Source of the DNA: Amphirosellinia nigrospora
Lineage: Eukaryota; Ascomycota; Sordariomycetes; Xylariales; Xylariaceae
Direction: 5' to 3'
Length of the DNA stretch: 64,000 nt
Assembly: GCA_004123355.1 (NCBI GenBank)
Contig: SCHM01000003.1
Span: forward strand, 6,653,058-6,717,057
In this document: positions 35,341-47,600 of the stretch, piece by piece
Layout: each line of letters opens with the position of its first letter
Numbering within the stretch: position 1 is the first letter of the stretch
Notes under the pieces: generated by a model
The model's database searches: none
Told to the model about the DNA's origin: nothing
The model's input: only the letters and a program-made list of their open reading frames with translations
Position numbers and translations under genes: made by a program

Positions 35341-37932
35341 CTACCATTCGCCAGCCTCGTAGTCCATGTCTCCTTGGTCATGGCCAGGGGAACTGTCAAT
35401 CTCGCCCTCTTCAAGGTGTCCGTTGGCTTCATCAGCGCCATCAGTACCTGTATCCATCTTATCCTTCATAGCTTGCCCATCCTCTAGGGTACTGGCTATG
35501 GGGCCGTCGGTGTCAGTAGTCTTGACCGATTCCGGGGAATTCTTTGCCCATGTGGGTTCGATTTTTCCTTCGATGCCTTGAATAGAATTGCTCGCAGAAA
35601 CCCCAAACATAAATTTCTCGGCTGTCTTACGATCCTTAAACGTAACACGCGTAAGCCCCGGCGTAGCATGAACTTCTTTGAACTCTCCAACACTCTGTAA
35701 CACATTAGCACTACGTTGTCATATAAGAAGTTAATGTACTCACAAAGAGATATTGTCGAAGAGCTTCGTCGTTCTCTGGCATCGTGAAATCAGCCCCAGA
35801 TAATGCTACAATCTTTGGCCTGTTATCCAAGGAGTATGCTGCATATGCAGCGTGTCTGGCTTCTATAGTTCCGCCTCTTCCTCGATATCCATATGCTCCT
35901 CGAATTCCTCTTGGCGTAAACGTTCCCCGCCCTCGGAAACCTCTACCACGCCCTCTACCTCGCGAAGTCCAGGATGAAGCGTCATCGGGATTGTCATCAG
36001 GATCAATGCCGAGTTGGTTAGCTTCCTGTTCAAGTGCAGCGAGTTGAGCTCTAAGGGCCTCGGTTTCCGCACTAGGCTTCTTATCCCCGGCATCGTTTAA
36101 GGTAGATCCCTCTGCCGATAATGATGTGCCATCTTCAATGCCGCTTGCTCTAAGCTTTGCTTGAAGCTGACGCTTCGCCTCTGCCTGTTGCTCGCGGAGT
36201 TTCTTTTGGCGGCCCTCTAATTCTTGACGCTCGAGTTCAATCTCTTGCCGTTTCTTCATCTTTTCGTCGTAGACCTTCTGGGCCTCCAATTGCTTGCGGT
36301 AAAACTCTTCCAAGTCAATCTCTGGGTCAACGGCCGGCTTACCGGCCAGTGTAGATTCCTCTGTATAACCGTTGGTTGTATTTTTGGTAGGCTTTCCATT
36401 GGGTGTCGCCTCGTCACTACCCTCCTCTTGTACCAGTATACCTTGACGAATCTATTATCGAATATGACCTTGGGTGAGCCCCAAGCCGCATTCGCTGCTT
36501 CCCAAGAATCAAACTTGATCACAGCAAGACGATTTTGGCTTTGCATTGAGACTTCGACAATGTCCCCAAACTGTGAAAAGTATCCACGGACTTGATCCTC
36601 GGCGAAATTCTCATTCGGGATATTTTGAACTACAATCGCTTTCTTGGTCTTGTCATGATTGGGGCCATTCGCAGCGAACGGAGGACGACCTTTTATTCGT
36701 CGTGGCTTCTTAGACTCGCGACGATTTATGGGTGGAGGTAGCCGGGAATTAGGTGTATCCAGCTGTTGCCTGTTGAAGGCGGTGGCGCCCCAAAAGGGCA
36801 GAGATAATGCCGCATTGTTAGGATCGTATTCTGGTTTACTATTAGCTCTCAAGGGACGTAGCGAGGGGCCTTCTAAGACGAGGAGCTTACCGTCAACTGC
36901 CGTAGTCATCGGAGGTAAGCTATACGACTGTGTTCCATGTTCAAAATTGCAATTACCGCCCCGGGAGCAGTACCCTTTGTTGTCATAGTCCCTGCAACGC
37001 TGCTTTCGCCGGTGCGATGGAGGGACGGCTACACTCGAATAGACCGGTGGGGGTAAGTCGATAGGAGATGGAAGCATAGACTGTAGGATCTGAATGTTCT
37101 CCATAATGCTATTGGCGTCGATGGGTGGCGGTAGGAAAGGCATCGGTGCCCCATAGGGCATTGAATCAGGAGGTTTGGGGAAAGGCGGAGGTCCTCGATG
37201 GTTTCTCGGCCCAAATGGATCTTCATATCTTCTACCACGTTGACTAAAAGCCCCTCCCCGCCGTGGCTGTTTGTATGGGTGTCCATACGGAGCTTGGCCG
37301 TTGAGGATAAATTCCACATCACCCTCGTCACGATCGCTGCGAGCACGCTTGCGCGAGCCGGGTTGGGAGAAAGAAGGCACTGGAGGCGCAGGATAAGGAG
37401 CGGAAGGATGGTACAAAGACGTCGATGATGGCATTGGGTCGGATCGGGGCGCGGCAGATGCTAGTATAGCTGGAGGCGGGAACTGTGGTTTTCGAGCCGC
37501 CGGGGGAGCGGGAGGAGCTCCAGGGAGATATGATCGGTATTGAACTGCCTGCAAGACATCGTCGGTAAACGCAGCAGCATCTGCCATTGTCAGCATCAAG
37601 ATCACCATCAGCATTTGGCCTAAATAGCTGCTGCCACAATAGCTAGGATCTAGCTGTAGATAGGTCGGTGGCCATACCCTCCCGTAAAAAATCCGGTATT
37701 TCCTCCTCGAAGAGTTTGCGAATGGCTTCGACGTCGCCGTCATGTCTGAGCAGTGCTAAGACATAGTCGGCCAGCACGTCGGCATCGGCATCGGAGCTAG
37801 ATACAACATAGAAGTGGTGAGCGGGGGATCTCAACAAGGGGTGATGGCTTGCATTGACGGCGCCTACTTGTTCTCCAGGCGCTTTACGATCCATGTCTTG
37901 ATCAGAGGCGCGTCTGCCTCGATGAACAGCAT
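35341..37932 (-). CDS. CCCH zinc-finger/RRM RNA-binding protein, RBM26/RBM27-like
   Basis: The predicted 791-aa nuclear RNA-binding protein has an N-terminal PWI-like helical domain (MLFIEADAPLIKTWIVKRLE, then SDADADVLADYVLALLRHDG). A proline-rich stretch follows. A canonical CX8CX5CX3H finger lies near 36960-37020, with C-RDYDNKGY-C-SRGGN-C-NFE-H. The first RRM runs KAIVVQNIPNENFAEDQVRG to RFVKVYWYK. A charged coiled coil, an RG-rich box (RGRGRGRGFRGRG) and a second RRM-like fold (KIVALSGADFTMPENDEALR) follow. Introns at 37797-37867, 37581-37677 and 35695-35743 give matching phases. One frame shift near 36425 needs one G. In S. pombe the related Rmn1 works with RNA-decay (MTREC) factors; a similar role here is an inference. 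It is divergent from the histidinol-phosphatase gene. Confidence 0.85.
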
Positions 37933-39114
37933 GATGGTTGAATTGGTCGGTCGGCAGGTTGTCTGATCGTGTAGCATGCAATTGGGCTAGGGCGCGGAGG
38001 CAGAAAGTAGGCGAAGGCGTTCAGACACCGTAGGCATCACCGCAAAGGATGGCTAGTTGAAAGCGGTAGAAGTTGGTTCATAGCCTTGAGAAGGTATAGC
38101 GATGCGCAAGGAGCGTGGTCGTGCCAGTTTGCTTACGTATATACAAAGCACATACACAGCACACACTGGAATGCAATGGGCTGGCCCTGGCGTAGTGAGT
38201 GATGTAGGGGGTGACCTGCTTTTGTGGAGTTGGTCATAAAGGCTGAGATTGATGATGCTAAATGGTACTTTGAGAATCGCATACGGTCGAAGATAGTCAG
38301 GGTTTGCTTGAAAACCAGGCCCGTGTGGGTCGGCTTATAGGTACAGCTAGCTACCTTCCATAGCTACCCTTGCATAGCACAGCTGCTGTAAACGCGTGTG
38401 TCTAGCGCGTTTGTTAGAGGACGAAGCTCCTTTGGTCTAGCGCGTATCGGGGGGTGGAATAACGGGTCTCGTACCAGGTATAATAAGAGGGTGCCTAAAG
38501 CATCAACGTCACTGCGGGGGCGGGGTTATCAATCCAAGCTTAGAACGATACTGTGCCTCGGTTGGGCATGTTGTAAATTCTTTTCTCGACAACGACAAAC
38601 AATCTTGGCTAGCAAACTCCAATCTACAATACAAATTAGATGTGATGGCGTTATTCGTCTTTGAAGGTGTCGGATACAGGGAACGTGAGAAGGAGCCCCG
38701 GTATCCAAATTAAAATAGAACAAGCACTCCTGTAACACAGAATAAGACCAGGACAACAATAACCTGCACGTTATTTTTATCGAGTAGGGTCTGATAACTT
38801 TCCTCCGAGTCTAGCTTAAGGCGGTGAGGTGAAAATTGTTAGCTTGGGTTGTACCAACTCGTGACACTTCTTGTGTTTAATCCGCAACATAGATAAATGT
38901 GCCGCTTCTGTTCATCCAAAATGTTGTTTGTAAACTAGCATTTCTTGTAACTTCGACCACTCAAGGTTAGTACTTTCATATTTACACATAGGTTACGCTG
39001 ACGTAGAGAAATGCTCATAGCAATGTTCTAGATTAGGTTGATCGGGTCATAACTAACAACTTGCGACTCAGGCCTAGATACCCCCTTATACGCGCATATT
39101 ACACTACACCAAAC
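37933..39114. promoter_or_regulatory. shared divergent promoter region (RNA-binding protein / HIS2)
   Basis: A 1.2-kb noncoding interval separates two genes read outward. TGCGACTCA at 39062-39070 is one base away from the TGACTCA site of the general amino-acid control activator, which would suit a histidine gene, but a single imperfect match is weak. No gene is seen. Confidence 0.35.
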
Positions 39115-40414
39115 ATGGCGTTCACGATGCACTCCCACTCGGGACAGTTCTGTCCCGGGCATGCTAAAGACCAACTCGAGGATATTATAAAATATGCTAT
39201 TAGCCTAGGCTATACAACAATGGGCCTAACCGAGCACATGCCACGGACTGGGCTGGAGGACTTGTATCCCGAAGAAGTAGGTTGATTTAACACTTGCTTC
39301 ACACGCTTCTCGGACCTAAGCTCTTCGGTGTATATGAGCCGAGTAATGATGCTAACGCCATCGCTAGCTGGACGAGCCTGAAGCCTCTCTCGCAGCTCTG
39401 GGGCCACGGCACACAGCTTACCTCGAAGAGGCTGTCCGCTTACAGAAGCTCTACGCACCTCGGATTTCACTGCTCATCGGCTTTGAGGGTGAATGGCTAC
39501 GGCCAGCCTATAAGTCTTTGATCTCAGATTTGGCAGCACACCCAGCCATCGACTATTTCATCGGCAGTTTGCACCACGTCAACGGGGTGCCGATTGACTA
39601 TGACAAGGAGTACTACGCGCGGGCCATGGCATCTGTCAAAACGCCCACAAACGGTACTGCTTCCCACAACATTCCTATAGATACAACAACTACCATAGAG
39701 TCCGGACGTGAAAATGGAAATGTACGAGACGTAGAAACGTCCGAGGAAAGGATGTATGAGCGGTATTACGACCAGCAGTACGAAATGCTTACGGCCCTCC
39801 GCCCGCGTGTCGTGGGTCACTTTGATTTGATCCGGCTGATGAGCTCAGAGCCTGGCCGCGACATACGGCACTGGCATGGTGTTTGGGAGCGTATTGAGCG
39901 GAACTTAGCCTTTATTGCTTCGTATGGCGGATGGCTCGAGTGCAATAGCAGCGCGCTGAGGAAAGGCCTGGCCGAGCCATATCCATGCCGCGTTATAGCT
40001 GAGGTACATTATTTCCGAAGTCTTATTACCCCCTATTTTCTACTCCCTTTTCCATTCTATTAGTTACTTCATGTTACATTATTGGCATTCTTCCCTTCTC
40101 TTATACCCCTCCATTCAAGGCTCTCATATATATATTTATCTAGAGATTGACTAACACACAAACTGTAGAAATGGCTCGCTTTAGACGGAAAGTTCACTCT
40201 ATCAGACGATAGCCATGGCATAGCGCAACTGGGCACGAATTATGGACGTGCTCTCGATTTCCTGTCGTCTCTTGGTGTCGCGACGCTTTGGACTCTAGCA
40301 CGAGAACCGCAGCATAAAAATGGTGTTGTTGAGAAGACTGGGCAGAAAAGCCTGATAGAAGTAGCAGTCTCAGTGAATGAGATCCGGGATACTGTTTCTA
40401 AATGGTCGTTGTAG
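39115..40414 (+). CDS. HIS2: histidinol-phosphatase (PHP family)
   Basis: HIS2 hydrolyses L-histidinol phosphate to histidinol, the penultimate branch of histidine biosynthesis in the cytosol. The 357-aa protein starts MAFTMHSHSGQFCPGHA, with the first metal ligands HSH, then LTEHMPRT, LLIGFEGEW, FIGSLHHV, VVGHFDLIRL and the terminal DDSHG. These are the ordered metal-binding motifs of the PHP phosphoesterase fold. Introns at 39277-39338 and 40004-40168 keep phase 0. One frame shift near 39367, between NANAIA and LDEPEASL, needs one base. Length and motif order match fungal HIS2. It converges with the FNIP-type gene, leaving 0.7 kb between them. Confidence 0.93.
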
Positions 40415-41108
40415 ATAGCTATCTTCGCGGATACATAGGTGGGCTTAACGGGCAGGGCATCTTGAGATATAGAGTCACAAGCTGCTCCATTTCGGTAAAG
40501 ATATGGGCAGTATAGATGATGACACGATACTAGAATAGAGGGATGGATGAAGGTGTCAGTTTGAAGCGGTTATGTCACTTGTCAAAATAATATTGCGTTT
40601 AATGTACTCTCAACGAAGCAATAACATGCTCTTGTAGTCAATCGTTTTATTTTGATGCAAACTTGGTATGCTACAACATCATGGGGTATATTTTGGTATG
40701 TCCTTTCATAGCGAACTGGTAGCCCACAACCCTCTTAGAACGCCGACAAACTGTCTAGGAGGTATCTTCATCAAATGATCATAAAAGAAGCCTATTTTCA
40801 AGCTCTAGTGTAAAAGGAGCCCAAACGCTATGCTAGCAACTGAAGACAAAGAAATTTTGAGTATTAGGAAAATTATGGTAGGGAATTAATGTAGCTAATT
40901 CGGCGGGGTATCTCAAATGCGCACAAGGAAAGCCGTCTATCAGCCTGGCCTCTTCATCGAGGACAGAACGCGAATACTCATACAGTCCCCCACAAAACGG
41001 ACCACGATGGCTAGCCTATTGGAGCATCGATATTCAGAAGATGAAATAGAGGTTATGGACATTGGCCACTGTCCTCTTGGGCCATAGTTGCATTGATAAC
41101 ATGGAGGG
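40415..41108. other. spacer between convergent HIS2 and FNIP-type genes
   Basis: This 694-bp interval has the 3' ends of both genes facing each other. No further gene or RNA is recognised. Confidence 0.5.
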
Positions 41109-44100
41109 CTAACCATCGCCCAGTTCCACGCTGTCGAGCCAGGCCCGGATGCCTCCTCGTAGTGCGCTCTCTTTTTCACGGCTTGTTTGGTAGCCGATAT
41201 TTTGGCTTGCGCTTTGGCACTCCTTTTCGCGCTTGTCTATCACATCCTGTACAATGCTTCCCAAGGCCGACAAGACAACTGTCTTACATTCGACACGGGG
41301 AACTTCCTGAAAATCAAGCCTCACATCCGGCGCAACTTGTTCGGGTTCCGAGGCCTCACTATTGCTTCGGCCTCGACGTTTGCTGACTGATCTGGAAGAG
41401 GTGGCAGATGTTACGCGGCTGGAGTCATTTGTTTGAGCAATCACTCTCTCTACCGCATCGATGAGTGCTTCGTCTAAAGTGACGAGTTCTTCTTCCTCAA
41501 ATTTCTCTTCTATTGGTTGTTCGTATGGCGACAACGCTGGCGTCCCGAGGGACGAGTAAGGATGAAGAGTGCTACTAGTATTTCGGTCCGTGGTAATTCT
41601 TGGCTTGACTAGGCGACGAAAACGAATGCGTTTGATGCTGAATGTGGTAGTATCTGCTATTATAGCGCTACTCACGTCGACCCATTGCTCCATTGGCCAT
41701 TCATCTGGTATCGTACTTGGATGCACCGTTGGTGTGGGTTCAGCCTTGAGAGACTCACGAACCTGTTCGAGGATGTCTTTTTGTGGGGTATAGCTTGTAA
41801 CGTAAAGTCAGAGTGATAGCTTTGCAACCATCCTGCAACGTTGAGGGGGGCGTCCCCGTCAATGGCTAGCCGCGAAAACTGCTCAAAACTGTCTAGAGCA
41901 CTTCCGAGACCAGGGGTGGAGAGGTAGCCACTACTTGACGGTGAACTGACGGCTGTCTCGAACGAAGTCAAATAGTCTGGGAACTGGAAGTCAACATCAA
42001 TCACTCCGTCATCATTATTTATGGATGTCTTGACAGGCGATTCAAAGGCGCCAGAAGGGTCAGGCACTCTAGTTGGCGGCTCTAATTGTTTAGCAGCCTG
42101 TTTCCGCGGCGTATCTAGTTCGTCTTCAGCCGCTCCATTAGCTCTAGGCTCGCCAGTTGTCTCGGTCCGCCTTGATTCGGCTTGTTTAGTAACTGGGAGA
42201 GACCGTCTTTCTTTGTTGGCGATTCGATAGGACTTTCGTGGAGACCTAAAGTATCTGGTGTTTGAGACGTCGAACTGCGTCGCCGTGTTCCCCAAACCCG
42301 CTTATGACACTACCCCATCGCGAGCTCTGGCGGGAATGTGTGCTTGCACGGCTAGAGTGACCTAAACTATCAACCCGTTTGAGTGATTGCTGTAAGTCAT
42401 TCGCGGCCACACTACTACGGTTGTCCGATCGAACAACGCGATTCAAACTACTTTGCGTAGTAGAGAAATGTGCAACTGCTTCATCAGGCAGTACAGTGTT
42501 TGTGGTTGCAGCGCTACTCTTCCTAGTGTTGAGATCACTCCCAGCTAGAGGGAGGCGCGCTGGCTTGAAGAAATCAGACGAGCGACGCTCGTGTTGTTGA
42601 CTGTCTATGCTGAGGTGAGCTAATTGAGCAGGTATACCTGTCATTGACCTCGTTGTGGCTTGCGATTGGATACTGAAGCTCCTTGTATGTGATGGAGCCC
42701 TGTGGCCTTGGCGGCGATTGATTTTCCGCCGCAACGACTCTTCCTTATTGATGGGGACGATATATGATGGCGGAGAGTGACTGAAGGCACCGAAAGAGGC
42801 AGAGGTAGTTGGACGTTGCGCACGAACTGTTGGGAGTTGCTGGTTTGCTGGCAAGAAAGCCGACAGAAGAAATATTAATCTTCGGGCAGCCATTTTATCA
42901 TTTGCGATGATGACTGTGCGCGATGGAAGTGAAGTATCTTCCTCACTTTTGGCCTTCTGTTGCTGGTAATAGCGCCGTCTATACCAGATTGGGCTCAATG
43001 CCTGAAGCCAGTCGGTGTGCGTCGCTAGAAAACCCGTGAGGAGATTGAAGAAGAAAAACCCTTGTTCTTTGCTACCAGCCCACCTTGCAACCCATCTAGC
43101 TTCCTCTCTCCAGGGACCCCAACGGCCTTGCCCTGTTACAACCCTAGTAGCACAAAGTCCGGTTACAATACGCAGCTGCGCACTTTCGACTTCTTCGCTA
43201 GTCTGTTGATCTTGCATCAACGCGTTCGGGGTAGCGTCACAAGCTTTGTATATTGCTTGGGCAGCTTCACTTGGGAAGCATCTGAGCCCCGACGACTGTG
43301 TACCGAGGCTGTCCGACCAGCTTGGATAGGCACGTTGATGGGGTAAGGATCAGGAGCTGAGGAGTCCGCCTGCTTAAGCATTGGATAGATGACACCAGCC
43401 ACGACAGACTGTAGGTGTGTGAGTGTCCTCATGATAATATCCCAATGTTGTGTTATGAAGTCCATACGATCTTCGCCGTCACTACTAAGGTATGATTCGA
43501 ATGACTCCGACCCGTAACCAGACCCGGCCATAGACCAACCGGTCCGACGTGTAGAACCAAGTGATGATGGGAAAGCATCAGATTCATTGAAAGAGCTAGA
43601 AGCTCGAAAAGTAGATTTTGGCGCTGTTGTTGCTGGGTTCGTTGAATTCGTCGGATTGGCGGGTAGGGGAATTACCAGAGCTACGGCATACATCGGGGTC
43701 CTTTTAGAAACAGGTTTTGGCTTTTTCCGCTTTGGTTTTGTCTCATCCGGTGAGTAGGGGAATGGAAAACCTGCATTATCCTCCGCCAGACCATGAGGCG
43801 TCTCAAGATCGTCATTGGGGAGATTGACAGGGAACAGACGAGTAACCAAAATCTTCTTGCGATCTGCTACGCGACCATGAGCATACGTGTATGCTTGAGG
43901 ATGTGCTGACTCCAATGTGAACGATTGCGCCAACCTGCTTGATCGCATGCTTGACCTACCTAAGGACCCTCGCCCATCTGCTGCGTAGGAGCTGGGTATG
44001 ATGGTGGAACGGTTGTCGCTAGGTATAATGTGAACCTTGGTGGATGTTCCTTTGTAGGCCATAACTTCGGTGTTGGCAAAAATGCAGCTGGAGAAGCTGG

Positions 44101-44681
44101 CGAGCTCCTCACGATACTCTCTAGACGCGCGTTGCGACTCCGTTTCGGCAAAGCTATAGGTGCGCGACTGTATTGAGCCTCTTCTATCAAAAGCACCTTG
44201 TCGCGGTTGAGGGCTTCCTGGTTGTATGACTAACGGTCGCGAGATTTGACCCTGGCTTCCCTTCCTCGGCGAAAGAGGAGTTCGTCGTGAGTCCTGAGAG
44301 ATAAGACTGAGACGAGCTTGCTGCTGACGGAGCTGGCCGTTCTGGAGCAGGAGCAGGGTGGCTGTCAAATAAAAGCGAAGGGTTAATATTACCGAGTGAA
44401 TCCTGCATGATGATGACGCGAACGTCGCGTACATCAATATCTACATCTCTATCATAATCGTACGTGCTTGTCTGCAAGCTCGACTGTAAAGCAGTCGAGA
44501 CCGGCAGGGGAAAGAGTTGGTCTTCCCTGTGAAAAAGTTCCTGTGTGTCTGGGAATAATAGGCTGCGTGTATGAATGTCTTCTTGCACTGATTCGGGCGG
44601 TAACTTGATGCTCGGCGAGGTCTGCTGAGCAGACGCGCCCCCAACAGTACCAGACGTCAAATTGAATAGCTTGCCCAGCAT
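41109..44681 (-). CDS. folliculin-interacting protein (FNIP/Lst4-type TORC1 regulator)
   Basis: The predicted protein, about 1190 aa, has the fungal FNIP layout. The N-terminal FNIP domain starts MLGKLFNLTSGTVGG, with EDIHTRSLLFPDTQELF and VDIDVRDVRVIIMQDSLGN. Next come DRKKILVTRLFPVNLPNDD and TPMYAVALVIPLPAN. The middle part is DFITQHWDIIMRTLTHLQSV, and the C-terminal domain has RVVTGQGRWGPWREEARWVA then EQGFFFFNLLTGFLATHTDW. In yeast Lst4 pairs with the folliculin homologue Lst7 at the vacuole and acts as GAP for Gtr2, promoting TORC1 when amino acids return. The folliculin partner is not in the window. Frame shifts near 44300, 43240, 42280 and 41760 join four segments; low-complexity Ser-rich linkers make exact points uncertain. 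Confidence 0.85.
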
Positions 44682-47600
44682 GATTTATCGTAGGCGACAC
44701 GCGGTGGCTAAGGCAGAAAATACCCCAAACCACAAACTGAAGCAATCCTCAGCCGTGTCAGATTATGTCGCGAAGGTAATTCGTCTGATTCATGGTTGCG
44801 TAGAAGGACATGGAAGGCGACGCCACAAAAAAAAGCAAACCAAGTCCACAGTACGTGAGACAACGGCGCCTGTCTATTAGTGGGCAGCGCAACACAAAAG
44901 CAATAGAATCTCGGTAACTTGGCGTATAGAGGGGTGGCGTGTTGTGATCAGACGATGGTTGGCTGTGTTTCCAGTCACGAGAGTAGTCACGAGAGTGGTT
45001 ATGGGAATACAAAAGTCCCAGGAAGCTGTAGGTTGTTAGTGGCGAACCATGATTGACTGAACTTTGTCGTGAACAAGGGGTGTGAGATTGATTTTTCAAG
45101 CTCTTGATTATTTATGAGCTTCTCTTGAAGTACGATGGTAACTTCACTGGGCTTGTAGGAATGAGAAATAGAATTCGCAGAAACAAGCTTGTCGAGAGAC
45201 CTACTTGGTGCACTTGAAAATGTATAGATACCCTTGATACCCTTGAAACAAAGATCGCACAACTGTATAAGTAGAACTCCTATAACTTGTTCGCCTAACC
45301 GGTGCTGGATGGTGAACAAGATTTTTCGAAGCTCTTCAACTCTCAGTCTCAATGATAACAAGCAGCGACTTGTGGTATTATGTAGTCACGCTGGAAGTTG
45401 TGTACTTCGGTAGGTTAAAAGGATCTCATGGAAATATGACGTTCCTGACGTTCATTCAAGTCCCCGGCTTTTTTGCAACGTCAGTTCAGCCAGGGTTACT
45501 TTCGGGCCAGTGTCCGAGTGATTGGCGATCGATTTTTTGTTAATATGACACTGTCGATTTCGCCCGTTCAGGATAGTTCCGATATTGCTTGTTCTAGACA
45601 AGGCTTCCAAGCTCCACACAGGACAAAGCGCGACTTGTTGTAAGACCTGGACTGTGGAAGCTTTCAAATAACAACAAAGTAACTAAGGGATGGCGGCAGA
45701 AAAAGATGCTCTGTTCTATTATCAGCTTGTCGCCCGATTGTGATGTTGCCGTCGACGCAAGACCGCGCCGCGCCAGTGTTAGCCAGCTTCTCAATTAAAA
45801 GAATAATAGGGCGTGTTCTGGCCAGCCGCGTGCAAAGGGCCGAATTGGTTCAGGATATACTATGTAGGCCGTGAGAAAATAAGATTGGGGAATCCTAGCT
45901 TGGGATATTCACTGATGATGGCATTTGGCCAGGGTGGCGGGACAGCATGCGATCAGATCAACAATCAAAGGAAGAGGTATGATGTGATGGGCTGGGTAGG
46001 CTGGCAGGCGGTGGGCGATTGATTCCAGAGGATTGGTTCGGGTGTGATAGGCGGTCTGTGGAGATGGGATGGAGCGATGCGATGTGATAGAGGTTGAGAC
46101 GCAGCCATGTGAATCGCATGCAGAAGCAGAAGCAGAAGCAGAAACCCGCTTGCGATCTGGAGGGGAAATGGAAGGCTTCCGGACTGGCGGTGAGCGGAGT
46201 AGAGAGACTTGGCGGAAGCTTGAATATGTGCCTGTCCTCCGGGTATACTATACAAGGCGCGCCGCTCCACCCCGCCATGGTGGGCAGTCGTGTGCCCCAA
46301 GCACTGCAAGTGGGCTATCGTCAGCGTCAATAGCCACTAGATTGTTACACTGTCATTATGCCTAGCAGCCACTGTAGGCCACTCTCAGCGGGGTTTAAGC
46401 GGGGTAAAGTGCAGTAGCTTTGCTTATGGTTGAGGGGGCTCAACCACGTAACACAGACGCTAGGTAGGTATTTTGATGGAATTACATAGTGTGCTTAGTA
46501 GGTAGATTAACATCTCAATAGCGTCTTTTTTTGTTCTGGTCTTAGTATATATATTCAAGATCGTCCGTCTTACTTGCCTATCCATGACTCGAGGTCATCG
46601 TTGAAAGATATCGAAGCCGAGAGGAGTTGGGCAACCATGAAAGTAAAGGTAGGCGAATCATTAAACAAAACCTACGAGCAATTATTCATACTACTCGGTA
46701 TGATGTATTTTCCAGCTAGAGGTTCTGCAGTAAGGCATCAATGACATGTCTACCGTAGATAATTGCTGAGAGATACCTAGACAGAGGGAGAGGGGATGGT
46801 TCGGGCTTGATCGGGCCCACAGCCCGAAGATGGCCGCTGTCCTCCGGATCGGTCCTGCGTCGTGTCGTGTCGTGTCCTTGTCTCTCCGGAAGGCAAATGG
46901 AGGTAATAGGTATTTCTGGCTTCATGGGCGCTTTTCCGTTTCGGCAACATAATCAACTTTCGACTACTACCTCATCTCAAAAGCATGTAGTGTTGCAGTC
47001 AGCCAGACCTCCAGACTACATCACAACACAAACATCTAGAACATCTAGGAGACTCACCTACTCTCAGCCCCTTCGGGTTTTTCTGCTTTCGCATTCTTTT
47101 CCGCCACCCCAACGGTCTCTTGTCTCTTGGTCCCCCAGCTCTCTAGGTTAGGTCTAGGTCTAGGTTCGGAGACTTGTGTCAGTTGCTCTGCTCTCTGCAG
47201 TTAAGCTTAGACTACTCTGCACAACTAACTATCAGCACTACTTGGAGGCGCATGCCCTTTGGTGCTGCTCTGATCATGAATGGCCGGGCGTTGCCAGCAC
47301 ACACGCACACTCTCTCCACTCAAACATGGATATACCCTCCGGCAATAGTGTACACCTATCGCGGCGTGCGCAGTGCCAAGATGCATACTAGATCGACCGA
47401 CGACCACTTCTGTGCCAGAATGCGTTGTCGACGTGCAACATGCAACGTCGAGTGTGGCTGTTTCTTAGACATCTATGATTCTTCTTGTTTTTTTTGCTCG
47501 ACATGGCTACGTCTGACCATGAAAGCAAGTCATACTCGAATCGCTGACCTCCCTGTCGGCACCGAGGCTGACGAAGCTGTCTTATTCGAGAGAAGGGGTA

